From assembly GCA_025331445.1 (NCBI GenBank), contig JAIWNE010000011.1, positions 310,001 through 374,000 on the forward strand: a stretch of 64,000 bases of DNA, written 5' to 3'. Both the position numbers and the translations under genes were made by a program. This document shows, one piece after another, positions 10,897-23,011 of the stretch; the stretch's first letter is position 1, and each line of letters opens with the position of its first letter. The stretch comes from Blakeslea trispora. Taxonomy: Eukaryota; Mucoromycota; Mucoromycetes; Mucorales; Choanephoraceae. The notes beneath the pieces are model-generated. The model did not search any database. It saw nothing but the letters and a program-made list of their open reading frames with translations, and was not told where the DNA came from.

Positions 10897-12977
10897 TTAC
10901 AACATCATCTTGAGAGGGTTTTCCATGAAGCCCTTGAAAGACTTCAACCAGGTAGCACCAACAGCACCATCAACAACACGGTGATCAGCACTCAAAGTAA
11001 CTTCCATTACGTCACGAACAGCAAAACCGCTTTCAGTTGTCTCATCGGCAACAACCTTTTGTTGAGCACCACCAACAGCCAAGATACAAGATTGGGGAGG
11101 GTTGATGATAGCAGTGAAGTTGCTAATACCGAACATACCCAAGTTGGAGATGGTGAAGGAACCACCTTGGTATTCTTGGGGAGCAAGCTTACCATCACGA
11201 GCACGCTTGGCCAAGTCCTTGACTTGAGAGGAGATGGTAGACAAACCCTTAGATTCAGCAGATGTAACAATAGGAGTGATCAAGCCTGAAGGAGTGGCAA
11301 CAGCAACACAGATGTCAGAAGAGTTGTATCTATTATTCAGTTACATTTAGTCATCCACAAGCAAAATTTTGTCAAGTAGCAAATACTTACTGTCTGATGA
11401 AGTCACCTTGCCAGGCGGCATTAACTTCAGGGACGGCCTTAAGGGCCAAAGCAGAAGCCTTAACAACGAAATCGTTGACAGAGAGCTTGTACTTGCCTTC
11501 GGCAGACTTGTTGAGAACTTCACGCAACTTGTTGATCTTGTTCATTTCGATTTCGACGGTCAAGTAGTAGTGAGGAACTTGTTGCTTGGATTCAGTCAAA
11601 CGAGAAGCAATAATCTTTCTCATGTTAGAAGTAGGGATGTCAGTGTAAGCTTCGCCAGCAGCACCTTGAGGAGCGTAAGCAGTAGGGATTTGAGCAGGAG
11701 CAGCAGCGCCAGAGGAAGGAGCAGCAGAAGCTAAAGAATTGAAAAGCCGGTTTAGTATTTTTATATATAAGAAACATGTCTGAGTCAACATTACCCTTGA
11801 AGTTGGCGACATCTTCCTTAGAAACGATACCGTGAGGACCAGTACCCTTGACTTGAGAGATGTCAATACCACGTTCATCAGCGAGTTTCTAAACGAGTTT
11901 AGATTAGCAAATGCAAAATCAATACTCCATTACACAGGTCTGTACTTACTCTAGCAAGAGGGGAGGCGAGAACACGACCTATAACAAAAAGATAAAAGAA
12001 AGTGATTAGCTGTCCTGCTTCCAAAACGAAATGTAATGAAAAAGAAAAGACATACCGCCGTGAGAGGTGGTAGCTTCAGACTTGGCAGACTGAGCAGAAG
12101 CAGCAGGAGCAGCAGATTCTTCCTTGGTTTCCTTCTTAGGTTCTTCAGCAGCAGGGGCAGGAGCAGCACCTTCAACATCAGCGGCAGTGAAGTTTTCAAA
12201 AGCAGCGACATCAGCAGCATCTTCAACAAAAATGGCAATGGGCTTCAAAGGATCAATTAGAAAAATTACATAGCTCTCATGATACTGAGAAAAAGAAAAC
12301 TAGTTCGCTACTTACTTGTCCAACAGCTACATCCTTGGCACCAGCATCAATCAAAACCTTAGCGAGGAAGCCTTCTTCTTGACATTCAAAGTCCATTTGA
12401 GCCTTATCAGTTTCAATTTCTACCAAGACATCACCAGGTTGAACTTCATCACCGACCTTCTTTTGCCAGGTACCAATACCACCGGAAGTCATGCTGTAAG
12501 AAACAAGATCAGCATTTGTTTTAACTTCTCAACACATCTTTTGTCCCAACTCTTTCGCTTCTCTTCCTCCCCTTCCTCTGTTTCATTATCTCTTAAACTT
12601 ACGTAGGAGACAAGGCAGGCATGGCAATAACATTGTGACTAGGGAAGGCTATTACCCAGAAAAAAAAGTCAGATTGGGGTTTCGATCGGATATTGTAAAT
12701 TTTTTTTTCTTACAAGAAGAGCTGTACAAGCGGGCATCCTTGGCAGCAGTCGAGTTAGCCAAAGCACGGAGAGCAACAAACTTAGTAGCACTAGAAAAGT
12801 GTACACGTTACATCAATGACCTATATTATTTGTCTAATTTTCTCAATCTGTTATTTACCTAGAAGAAGTGAAAGTACGAGCAGCTTGCTTGGCAAGAACA
12901 GGGGTAGCTCTAGTAGCTGCAACACGAGCAGTAGAGGTGAGTCCTCTCATGAGTTGGCGTCTGATAACTGCGGACAT
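10897..12977 (-). CDS. LAT1: Pyruvate dehydrogenase E2 (dihydrolipoamide acetyltransferase), mitochondrial
   Basis: Nine exons (12977-12859, 12790-12714, 12648-12603, 12493-12316, 12242-12056, 11978-11950, 11888-11795, 11730-11391, 11329-10897) join in phase to give 500 residues. A basic, Arg/Ala-rich mitochondrial presequence opens the protein. One lipoyl domain follows (about 66-140), with the lipoylated lysine at about 111 in [10 protein letters not shown]. An Ala/Pro/Glu linker leads to the E3-binding domain (about 200-243, ASPLAR...[13 protein letters not shown]). The catalytic domain ends with the DHRVVDG motif (His about 473). E2 transfers acetyl groups from lipoate to CoA in the pyruvate dehydrogenase core. 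Exons of 29 and 46 nt occur inside the E3-binding and lipoyl regions. The dihydrolipoamide succinyltransferase alternative is less likely because an E3-binding domain and alanine-rich linkers are present. Confidence 0.95.
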
Positions 12978-14936
12978 TGTCTATGATAAAAGTAGAAACA
13001 AAAAGAAGCTCTGAAAAGAAAGGTTAAAAAGAAGAAACAAACAATTTATTTATTTTTAAAAAAAACCGGGAAAGCCCAGGAAAAATCGGTTAAATCTGAC
13101 CCCAAAAATGCTACTTGTGACTTCTTTCGGAGACTATCTAAGCATAATCAAGCCAGTACCTTAAGTGTTGTTTGGTTTCTCTACTTGTAATTAAAAAAGA
13201 AAAGCACAAACTGGGAGGAAGGATCAAATATATTCAAGGTTTTTTTTTATTAATAAGCTGCGAACCACATGGCATTTTGTTGGCCAAACCAGATATCAAA
13301 GCTCACGACTTGTGTGCTAGTTAAGCCAAACATAGAATGAAACATTTGTTGCTACAAACAGAGGTACCATTTACAGGCTTCAATCTTCTTGTTCCATTTT
13401 TGTTATAATTCGCAATGAATGAGTTGTTTTGCCAAAGTAGAAGATACATATTTGCTCGTTTCTAATACAAATGGAGGCATGAAGGCTATGGTTCTTGGGT
13501 CTCCACATTCCGCCAAGACGAATGCGACTTCTAATGGTTGACCAATAGCCTTAGTCTCTATCGCCAACGAACATGATATACGGTTGGCAATCGCGCGGTG
13601 TTTGGCGATGTTGAGTTCATTGCTTCCCAAGCCGCATTTCTACTGTATATTTTCTATCGTAGGCTTTAGCCTGATTTACTTCATATTCTTTCTCTCTTCT
13701 CAAACGGGCAGGCTTATTGTAAAATCTTACTATGTAATTTTAATTTTAAACCAAGGTCAAGAGCGACCTTGGCTTCTCCAGAACTTATACTGGTTGACAA
13801 ACTATTGTTTGAAAGATCGACCTCACTTGTCCTTACTAATTCGTCTGCTTGAGTTGCTTTAACGTGCTATATATTGTGCTGAAAGCTATAGCCGCTACTT
13901 CTGTAATGTAAATCCTTCGAATCGACTTTAAAAGTTTTTGGTATACTTAACAACTATGTATCAATTATTGACGAATCAGTGGCTAATGGTGTGATTAAGG
14001 TTGGTAAAAAGAAATGTAGAGAATATAGTCAAAAAGAGAAAAGAAACTTACATGTTTTACTTGTTGGTATTATGTATACTTCATGCAAGTGCGCATGGTA
14101 CATGGGCTAGCGTAAAATAAACATCGCAGCTTTAGCAATGATAACTACCCCATTACCAGTGTCTGAAAATCTTATATAATTTTGCTTCTCTAACAAGCTA
14201 ATGTCCAAATCGATATTTTTGATATACTTATGCACTTGTATGCATCTGATGTAGTTTGCATCTAGGGTGCTCTGTAGATTAACTTTGTTTGAATTCCTTA
14301 GGCAACAAATTTTGCGCCCCAGTGCTTTGAGTGCAGTTCTTTAAGCTTGAACAGTGTCATCTAAGTTGCTTTCTTTCCTTTGTGTTCTTGTGTTTGTTTG
14401 TTTGTGCGGCTTTCGACTCATACCGACTTTTTTGTTCTCTATTCTTTTAGGTTTTGGATTCAGTATTTTTTTGTTTCAGCAGTGCTCATCTTTTCTCAGC
14501 TCATTGATTTTGCTTTTCTGGATAAAGTTGTTTCTTGTTTTACAAGCTTATCGTTAAATCATGGCTACCTTGGAGTTTTCTTTTTATATTTTGCTGATAT
14601 CTGTCTGGGCCTAGGCAAGCATAACAGCAGGAGAAGCAAGAAGAGTGGAAGTATATAAGTAAGCCTAAGTGCTTTGTTGATGTTCTTCGAATGGGCATGA
14701 AGAGAAAGATTTTTGTCACGCATATTGGTTGTACGTGCTGTCATAGTCTCAAGTAAGATTATAATGTATCAGCCAAAAATGTGTTTTCACTTTTCACACA
14801 ATTGATGAAGACACTTTGAGTAAACAAAAAACTAAAGAGTGTATCTTTCTGTTGAGTTGAATTTTTTTCTTAAGCTATCATATGTCTATTGAAGTTACAA
14901 ACGTCTAGCTTTTTTTTTTTGGCACTATCATCACAG
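12978..14936. other. Gene-poor region
   Basis: About 2 kb without a supportable gene. A 75-codon minus-strand frame at 13403-13630 looks protein-like but matches no family I know and has no evident start context or splice partner. The rest is AT-rich with T-rich runs around 14350-14560. Confidence 0.45.
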
Positions 14937-15247
14937 AACAGGTCAAAGAAGCTTTGATCAAAGGGCTCTTGTTCAAGTTTTTGGGCTTTGCACCTAAAGA
15001 TTCAAGGTAAACCTGGAGATAACTCTGGTTTAGCGAAACACTTTTCAAACATTTTGAAATCTGCTAATTAAAGATTGATAGGAGGAAAAAGACGCAAACT
15101 GCTTGTCGCACTCGAATACTCAGTAGGCGCTTCAATCACTTGTTTACCTTGGATGTTTCCAAGAGCAAAACTGCCATCATTGCCCTTAACAAATGCATGG
15201 CTGTACATGATCATGAACATGAAGAGTATCTCAAAACTATAGTTTAA
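14937..15247 (+). pseudogene. Exon-like pair, unrecognised (3' end of a gene or relic)
   Basis: Two segments look like spliced coding exons. The first (14937-15006) follows CACAG and ends at AG/GTAAAC. The second (15082-15247) follows GATAG and runs to a TAA stop. The phase is consistent across the junction, and the product would be helical and basic (ALIKGLLFKFLGFAPKDS, then CRTRILSRRF and HDHEHEEYLKT). No upstream exon or start was found, and no family is recognised. It could be the end of a decayed gene or transposon. Confidence 0.3.
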
Positions 15248-15600
15248 TTCGAGCTGGTAAAAATGACTTGTTGAGTAAGACAGTTCTTCTGACTACATAG
15301 TTGACTCTTCCTTAATCACTTATCTTCGTCAAGAGGATTTTATGATTAGATAAGCCAAAAGGACTAAAGAACAAGAATTCGGAGAATGATAACCTGCTAC
15401 AGTTAGCGTGTACATAGCCGTAGCGCTGTGAATGAGCGTATTGTTTGAACGATAAGAGTGAGGATAATCAAGTGCGTCGTTTCTGTAGCCTGTTCGAGTT
15501 TGTTCTATTGAAAAAAGTGCTGCTAAAAATATATGAGCAACTGAATGTCTTTGATCTGGTTATTTTTGCCAGCCCAAATTCTATGGTACACTTTCACGAG

Positions 15601-15974
15601 CTCTGTGGTACTCATCATTGAACTCATTTGGTACGAAACTTATGGCTCGCTTGAGAAATCCAGGTAAAGCCTCCGATGTGGGTGTGTGTGGCCTTCACTT
15701 TAGAAACATACACATAATTGTATCCGTAGGCTTTCCTTTCATTAACATGTAGCACGTATATTAGTTGAATGTATATACAGATCTGATGAATTTCAATCTC
15801 GAATCTTTGAAGAGTTAGATAGGTAAGCTGTCGTACGATCTTTCCTTCATTGAAATCAACGCATTCGATTCGCATGGTTTTTTGTAATGACTCATAGAAT
15901 ACACAGAAAACAAGGAAACAAGGATGATGCTTTAAGAGTGTTTATAGCGCACAAAGCTGAGGGAAGCTTTAGAA
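15601..15974 (+). pseudogene. Three exon-like segments, unrecognised
   Basis: Three short segments (ending at 15663, then 15781-15822, then 15898-15974) are each bounded by good GT/AG signals and join in one frame with phase 2 at both joins. They read SLEKSR, then SDEFQSRIFEELDR, then IHRKQGNKDDALRVFIAHK. The consistent phase makes chance less likely, but neither a start nor a stop was located and the family is unknown. Confidence 0.3.
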
Positions 15975-16359
15975 GTAAGTTTATAGGTTTTCATTAGAAC
16001 TACCATTGATATGTTTTCTATAAATTATTACATGTCATTATCATTTATATCTTGTATCAAACTAGTGTCTCCTCTTGTATGCTTTCGCCACTCTGATTAT
16101 TTTTTGCTCTTTTGAAGCTTATCTTGGTGAATAATAAAGGAGTATTTTGGCCTGATTTACTCTAGTGACTAAAGACAGATTCCAAATTAGACACATCTCG
16201 ATTTAGCAAACTGCAATGCAGTCACAGAAGTAAACGTCATCCCTTTTACTGGAGATTTTTATCACAGCCTTTCGTACACAGCGAGCATTTTCCCCTGTTG
16301 AATAAATTTAGCCGCTTGCTTTTTCCTTTTATTCTTAACCATAAAATTTATTAAACAAA
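15975..16359. other. Intergenic region upstream of ATP19
   Basis: About 385 nt with no coding signal. The part next to the ATP19 start is pyrimidine-rich and probably carries its promoter and short leader. Confidence 0.45.
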
Positions 16360-16640
16360 ATGGCTGGTCACTACGTTATCGCCGGAAAGAAGATCCCCAA
16401 CTACAAGGTAAACGCGACACGGGCGAATCCCTTCTTTTTGGAGAACGAAATTTGTTAATCTCGGATAAATCATAGATCTCCATGTTCTTCATTGGCGCTT
16501 ATGCTGTTGCTGGTGCTGCTGCTATGATGAAGCCCAAGGCTCCTCAAGCTGCCACTCCTCCTATTCAAGCCAGCTCTTCTGACGAAGAAGCCTTCATTCG
16601 CGAATTTCTCCAAAAGGCCGATGCTGAAGAAAAGAAATAG
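16360..16640 (+). CDS. ATP19: F1Fo ATP synthase subunit k, mitochondrial
   Basis: Two exons (16360-16407, 16476-16640) encode 70 residues, too short for most gene finders. The N-terminus MAGHYVIAGKKIPNYK precedes one hydrophobic segment rich in Ala and Met (about 18-35). The charged tail EEAFIREFLQKADAEEKK matches the conserved end of yeast Atp19. Subunit k is a small inner-membrane protein associated with dimeric ATP synthase. The length agrees with the family (about 68 residues). The intron falls just before the membrane segment. Identification rests on remembered similarity to the yeast protein and is reasonably secure. Confidence 0.8.
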
Positions 16641-17209
16641 ATTGTTTATTTCATCAAACTCTAATAAAAAAACAGCATGTCACCAGCTTATGCACCTACA
16701 TATACACAGACACACACACAGACATACGCACACACGCACATACACGTATATTTCTGTACTTGAAGAAGTTTTATCCGACTTAATCGACTAGAGCATGTTG
16801 CAAGAACATCAAAAGAAAACAGAGAGCATTGGCTTATGCAAAACTTTGGCTTTTTTTTTTCTTATATGCCTGCTTATGGTAAGCATAGAAGTATTCACTT
16901 ATACAAACAATAAGCCGCTAGCCTATAATACCTAAACATGAAGAGGCCTTAAAGAAAGGAGAAGTAAGGAAAACTCCTTGTTTTTCTAAGAAAAGAACAC
17001 AAGAAAAATGGGGAGAAAAGCTGTTCATTTATACATGTGGTATCGAGTGAAGTGGGGTTTCACATTTTAATTCGTTTTCAACGTCATCCTACTTTGTGAG
17101 AAATAAGTACAATTGGAAATAGAGAGAATTCAAGAACAAAAAGGGAGAAAGTGAGACTATGACAATACAATAGACTGCATAATTTCTTTTATACAAAGAA
17201 AGAGACCGT
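16641..17209. other. Intergenic region with a CA-rich tract
   Basis: About 570 nt between ATP19 and the convergent double-psi beta-barrel gene. It holds a degenerate CA/TA repeat around 16699-16748, but no gene is seen. Confidence 0.5.
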
Positions 17210-17838
17210 TTATTTCTTCTTGGGGCCATACTTGGGCTTGATGTTACTGGGGCACTTGACAGCCTTCCAGGAGATATCGATAACACCAGCATCAAGCTTT
17301 TCGAGCTTTTTGAAGGCATAAGGAGTCAAATCAATAGCCTTGTTTACTTTGCAACCAGCACACTTGTCAACAATCTTAACAACAACGGTTCTAGTCTTGT
17401 GCTTGTTGTTGGTAATCTTCATACACTTGTAACAGTTTTCAAATTTTTTCATAGCCTATTAATATCATTGGCATTAGCAAACAAAGGTGAACTATGAGCC
17501 ATCATCACATATTACCATGGCGCCAATCATACTGTAAACAGTAGCAGAGTAAGCAGGGAGACCAATACGGTCATAACAAGCAGCGTTCTTTAAATCACTA
17601 CCGCTATACCTATTATTTAAAATGACAAGGTTAGTTTACATTCAAAATGTTTTCTTTCTCATTTATCAATGTCATACCAGGTACCACGGTTACCACGCTT
17701 CTCGAGATCAGTGGATGTAGCATTGCCGAAACTCATGATAGAGGCAAGACCACGGCCACGGATTTCATAGGCAGTAACAACATTGGCAAGAGAAGCAATG
17801 ATGAGTGCACAAAGAGAGATACAAACAAGCAACTTCAT
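17210..17838 (-). CDS. Small secreted double-psi beta-barrel (RlpA/expansin-like) protein
   Basis: Three exons (17838-17678, 17609-17516, 17455-17210) encode 166 residues. A clear signal peptide covers residues 1-23 (MKLLVCISLCALIIASLANV). The mature protein has the DPBB pattern: TWYSGSDLKNAACYDR near the start of the barrel, paired cysteines in FENCYKCMKI, then VVVKIVDKCAGC and IDLTPYAFKKL. This fits barwin/RlpA-like and loosenin-type secreted proteins that bind cell-wall polysaccharide. No catalytic activity is implied. The C-terminus is lysine-rich (KPKYGPKKK). The precise subfamily cannot be decided from sequence alone. Confidence 0.8.
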
Positions 17839-19190
17839 TCTAAAATAAAATCAGATATTAAGGAAAGGCAAGTATAAAAATAAAGAGAGCGAAGTGTTGT
17901 AAAGGAAAAAAAAGAAAAGTGAAGAAGAGAAAAGAGAAACAAAAGGAAAAGGTCCTTAATGTATATATTAAAGATGATTGCTTGATGCTACACAAGAATA
18001 ATTAAGTGAAACGTTCAATTGGAGTTCCAATTCTCTTATTAGGAATCTCGTGTAAAAATTTTGATGGAGCTTTTGACGTTTAAGGAAGGGATCTGCTCTT
18101 TGACTATGAGATGCATTAGAAGAAAAGACTTCTTTGTGTTTAGGTACATTTTTAGGTCTAGATTGCCTCCCATTTTTATATCAAATTAGTATATAGTTTC
18201 TGATCCACCTACACGTTTATAGTCTAATTTCCTATTTTTCTTTTTTAATTTAAAGAAAACAAGTTGCTGGTACAAAGAAAAGGAAAACGGTAACTGATGC
18301 TGCCCCTGGAAAACCAAACTCTTGTACTCATTTTTCGGTAAAGAGTGCTCTTGGCTTCTGCTGAGTATGTGCTCCAGCTCTTGGTGATACCTATTTTCGT
18401 TCTTTATAAAATTCAAAAAGAGAGTAACTTTGAAACGCAGACGTGTTGTTTTTGTTACACTAATTTACCTATGAAGATAGCCATGGTACCTTAGAAGGTA
18501 AGGCACGGTATTTCCGTTCTCAATTGGTTACTTTGCCTGGAAGAGTAGCCCAATTTTTAAAATCTGTTTGATCAATCTCTTAAAATAAATTGATTGGTTT
18601 TTTCTTCAAAGCCAGTTGATCATTGTCTGGAATTGAGTTGGACAAGACCAAGTACAATTTTTTTTTTTTATAAATAAAAGCATCTTTTGTCAATAAACAA
18701 AATAAAGCGAGTCAGTGTGAATGTTTCTTTGCTCTTCTTTTTAGAAAAAAGAACAAGTTTGGCGAAGATGTTATGAAGAGTATTGATTCAAGTTGGCGGT
18801 CAATACATGACGAAGCAAGTTCAGTCATTGACAAAAACATGTTATAATATATAAGCCTGATGTAATACAAAATAGAAAGAGAACCAAAAGGATTCGACAT
18901 GAATCACAATAGGCCTTTATTTAGGGAAGATAAAAGGTGCTTGTTCTACACTGCCATGTATTTATATGTTGTAAAGGTTAGGAGTAAATTAAATCAATCA
19001 ATTACAAAAGGCTTGAATTGTACTACATGGCTATATTCCTATAATGAGATTTTAGTATGGTATGATTAACCATGCTTTATTGAAACAATCTCATAGTGGC
19101 TGGTGAGCACATAGCTTGAGAGTCAAATTGCCTAGCCGGGTTGAAAGGCATAAGAGACTGAAAATCCTTTTAGGAAAAAGTTGTTTCAGG
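17839..19190. other. Intergenic region
   Basis: About 1.35 kb, AT-rich, with purine-rich tracts just upstream of the DPBB gene that may belong to its promoter. Short open frames at 18186-18416 and 18712-18900 show no domain or splice context. No gene is supported. Confidence 0.5.
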
Positions 19191-19192
19191 TA

Positions 19193-19219
19193 CAGTCACA
19201 CACAAAAAAGATGCATTGG
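19193..19219 (+). repeat. Left terminal inverted repeat of the Tc1 relic
   Basis: 27 bp, an exact reverse complement of 20367-20393, preceded by TA at 19191-19192. Confidence 0.95.
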
Positions 19220-19324
19220 GCAGAAATTTTTCATATTCTTTATCTACTTTCTTAAGCAAAACTCAACATGCCTTTTACGAAACTCAAACCTTCAAGCTCA
19301 GAGCAAATTCCTCTTATGCCAAGA

Positions 19325-20072
19325 TAGGTGACATGGTTGGTGAAGCTAGTACCAGTGCCCAAAGAGTTGCCAACCGAATCAAGGAAACCGGACCATTGCA
19401 AAACAAATCACCTGGGCGGCCCAAAGTGTTGTCAAAAAGAGATTTAAATCATATTGAATTGATTGTAAGACCCTATCCTTTTACTTCTTACAACCAAATT
19501 AATTCTGAGCTCAAGTCGGTTCATATCAACATTCATAGAAACACCTTGATAAGCTACTTGAAAGATATGGGTTTTGCGTCGTACTTCGCAGCTCATAAGC
19601 CAAGACTGTCTGAAGCAAACAGGCTTAAGCGAATTTGATGAACCAAAGAAAGGGTCAATTGGCCATTAGACAGTTCAAGACGTGTTATGTGGTCTCATGA
19701 GTCACGATTTCCCGTGGAAGGTTATCGTGGAGGAACCAGAGTGCTCCGAAAGCTAAGCGAAAGGTACCAAGAGCAGCATATTGTGCCCATAACAAAGTGG
19801 ACTGGCGGTTTTGATCCTTTGGTCTTGTGTGATGGCTCTGTAGATCAGAATGCTTATGTCAACATCCTGGCCAAGAAATTCACGTCATGTTTCATCGAGT
19901 TGGGCAAGAAGAAGAATCCGGACCTCATACTGCAAAAAGATGGCACTACATGCCACACAGATAAGCATTTAACGCGGTGGAGACATACACACCAAATCAC
20001 CCGCTTTGATTTCTGACCACCACAAAGTTCCTGATCTCAACCCAGTTGAGCATATCTGGAGCTTTCTCTAGA
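19325..20072 (+). pseudogene. Degenerate Tc1 transposase
   Basis: Fragments of a Tc1-like transposase lie in more than one frame and are broken by stops. The N-terminal paired helix-turn-helix part runs to a TGA near 19638. A middle part includes an LILQKDGTTCHTD segment corresponding to the second catalytic Asp region. After a stop and a frame change near 20014, PDLNPVEHIWSF corresponds to the DxxPxEHxW third-acidic-residue motif. The first catalytic Asp region appears altered (MWSHESRF, where WSDE is expected). The order of pieces matches a single ancestral transposase gene. Confidence 0.8.
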
Positions 20073-20366
20073 TAAGCTCATGGAAGAACAAGGTCCTAAT
20101 GTAAACAATGTGAAGTGATTGGAGTCAACTCTGCAAGAAGCTTGGGGATAGATCAGTGTTGATCTTGCAACACGTTTGATTGAAAGTATGAAGGACCGCT
20201 GCCAAGCCGATGGTGAACCAGCCAAACATCAAAGTTCACTTTTTTCTTAAAACTATGACTCAAGCTACATTCGTGCTGAATTTGGGAAAACAAGAGCCCT
20301 TCTTGGGCTTATTATGTTTATTGCATGATACAGTATGCTTCTTGGCATTTCAAAAAAAAAAAAACT

Positions 20367-20393
20367 CCAATGCATCTTTTTTGTGTGTGACTG
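20367..20393 (-). repeat. Right terminal inverted repeat of the Tc1 relic
   Basis: 27 bp, an exact reverse complement of 19193-19219, followed by TA at 20394-20395. Confidence 0.95.
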
Positions 20394-20485
20394 TACCAAA
20401 AAGCACAATTTCTTGGAATCAACCTAACGAACCAAGGCCTGGAAGAATTTGCAAAAGAGTATAGTAGTGCATCAGGCCCAATAAG

Positions 20486-21059
20486 TTGCCAGCCACCAGT
20501 CACCAGAAGCTACATCAGCATATCATTTATCTCAAGCACAAACAAATTGCCAATCATCAGAAGCTTAAAAAAAATTCAAATTTGCCACTTGTGAAGAAGG
20601 TAACATCAAAGAAGTTTAATGAAGTCAATACTAAGCTTTTTTTATTTTGTTTTTCAGAGCTGTATGCTGAACAAAAATAAGAAGTTTGTTATTTTCAACA
20701 TAGCTGCATACCTAACTTCTTCAAACAAGCCAAAGATTCAGTGTATTGGTAGAGAGCAAATGAGGGATTGGTGCGATATTGCATTGGAATCTCTGATGAG
20801 CTGCGAGACAAATATGAATAAAGAGGCAGTTGATGAGTATAAACGTTGTTCCAAAGATCAAAAGAACCTAGCGTCGTCTGAGTCTTTTCCTGGTGTTTCT
20901 GATTTCCTAGATGATGTGTTAAAAGCTGATAAAGAGGATTTTCCTGAAATACTTTGGAAGCACAAAAAAAAAAGATGGGAAGCCACCGGAGCTACTTGTA
21001 CATTCATAAATATCTCTATAGGGGGTAAAAGTCTATTGCTCAAGAAAAAGAATCAATAA
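20486..21059 (+). CDS. Hypothetical protein, possibly spliced or a relic
   Basis: A lysine/histidine-rich frame starting at 20486 can be joined at an AAG/GTAACA donor near 20599 to a frame after TTTTCAG near 20658. The second frame continues to a TAA at 21057-21059. The second part reads as a plausible globular protein (CIGREQMRDWCDIALESLM, then FPGVSDFLDDVLKADKEDF). No domain is recognised. It begins only about 90 nt after the Tc1 element, so a longer gene may have been interrupted there. Confidence is low. Confidence 0.3.
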
Positions 21060-22957
21060 AACAAATATCTATTATTGCTACGCTTACTCCACCATTCATA
21101 CCGCTTTTTTTAATAATGGAAACTTGTGGTTTTTGACTTTAGCTCTTGAGAGATATTATTTTGCCAAAGAAGAGTGTCATGCCAATGAGATATGTCACTT
21201 TGAGTCTCAAATACTTTTGCTATTTCTGTAAAATACCATCTTTTTCGATCGTCTTGATAGAATGTGTATTGGCTTGTCATACTTGCTGTTAGAGACAAAA
21301 GTGGACCTGCATTTCTTTCTGAGAACGGAAAGAACCCCCTGTTTGGTGGTGCCAATGACAATTTAGTCTCAAGCTTGGATCAATGACTTGAGAGTGTTTT
21401 TTCAGTCATACGATTTGAGCTTCAGCTTCATCAATTGATCGATTGGCTGATGATAAGAAAGTGCCTTACTAAGGGTATGCCACTGTTTAACAGTTGTAAT
21501 TCCTCGCTTTCAATTCTATGAATCCCAATGTTTGTTTTGCCCTCCGGATCACAGACTATTGACATTACAAATAATCCAAATAGCGGATATAGAATTTGGC
21601 CCAAAGAAGAGAATGTTTTGATTGTTCAAAAACAACATTGTTTTGCTGACGATAAAGAACGGAAAGACAAGATCTGAGGAAGTGGTCATTGTCGAGAATC
21701 CGGACTCAAATCGGAAGACAGTAACATTCCCGATTTGTTTTCTTGGGTCTGAAGATCAGTTCCCGAGAGACTTGCCTTCAATTATGTGTTTAGGAGCACA
21801 ACATGCCTTTCAAGAGAAGATTCGTACAACACTGTGCTCAAGCAGTGTAATGCCTTCATGCTTTATTACAACATTACTTTTGACAAAGGATAAATTGTAC
21901 TCAAACAGAAGCAAACGGGCTCCAGATAGCAGTAGTAGTAGAGCTGTGTTTTTTTCTTCACTATCCAGTAATTTTACTATTCAATACAGGAGTTCCTGTC
22001 CAACACTTCAGTACTTTTGTAAAAAAAAAAAAAAAAAGATTCTGTTTTTTCGGAAGAAAAAAGTTGCACAATCTTGTGTAAAATTTTGGGATGTGGTTTG
22101 GTAAAACAATAAACAATCGGCGGTTCAAAAAGATGAATCACTTGAACTTAAATTTTAACAAGGTATCAATTAGAGATACTCTCGAAGGTAACAATCTACC
22201 ATTTTAGTTGCAAGCTGCTTGTATTAATACTTTATAGAATAAGAAAGAGGGAAGTCAAAGAGCCTTCAGGCTCTAATTCATGATTTTAAGACAAGATGCA
22301 TATTGTTTGTTTTATCATTTTTTATAGCAATGCATGAAATAACTTTCATATTTAAGTGTGCTGTCAGGTCATAAAAAGTCAAGGCGTCTCAAATAACAGC
22401 TTTGTTCCCTTAGACTGGTCAAACTGTGACTTAAGTGAGCATCAATCCTTTGACGGAAGCTGCTTATTAATGAACCGGAAAAGCATTAGTTACAAAGAGG
22501 TAGTACTAGCAAAGGCTTCCGATGTACTACCTTTAGCTTTCCCTGTACCTTGTTTTTGACTAACAAAAAGCTGGGCTTGCTACTATAATGAGTCTTTATA
22601 ATACTGACAAGAAATAGAGAAAATTTCATGGTCAGGTTAAAGTGGCACAAACTTGACACCAAACTGTGATTTTGTGTTGTGTATTCATCTTCCATTTCGT
22701 TTTGCTGAGATACAGTAAGACTATTAAATATCACACAGTACGAAACATGTAGCTATTTTTCATAAGCAAAAACAACTGCTAATTCTTACCTTGTGTTTAT
22801 ATCGCAGTCCTTGCAATAGAATAAATGCCCTATCCAATTCAGGTAGGTTCTATAGACGCACAAAAAGGTGACCAGAAGGTAATAATGGTTTACATCATAG
22901 ACAAAAAGGGCGTTGTGATGCAGGAAATCTCTTATGATGACTTTCAGGCAAGCAGAG

Positions 22958-23011
<54 letters not shown>

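Larger units (their letters stand above)
19193..20393 (+). mobile_element. Tc1/mariner transposon with perfect ends, decayed inside
   Basis: A 1201-bp element is flanked by TA on both sides and bounded by perfect 27-bp terminal inverted repeats beginning CAGTCACACACAAAA. It encloses a broken Tc1-type transposase. The TA target and CAG-initial ends are standard for the superfamily. It is presumably non-autonomous now but could still be mobilised by a related transposase. Confidence 0.9.

Noticed and set aside
10897..12977. Plus-strand open frames (10981-11289, 11369-11734, 12036-12260, 12316-12606) over the E2 gene
   Set aside because: Antisense to well-supported E2 exons, interrupted at exon borders, and without family matches.
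13403..13630. 75-codon minus-strand frame
   Set aside because: Protein-like composition but no recognised family, partner exon or promoter; kept only as a note.
21622..22104. 160-codon plus-strand frame
   Set aside because: Mixed composition ending in a homopolymer-encoded lysine run. No domain seen.
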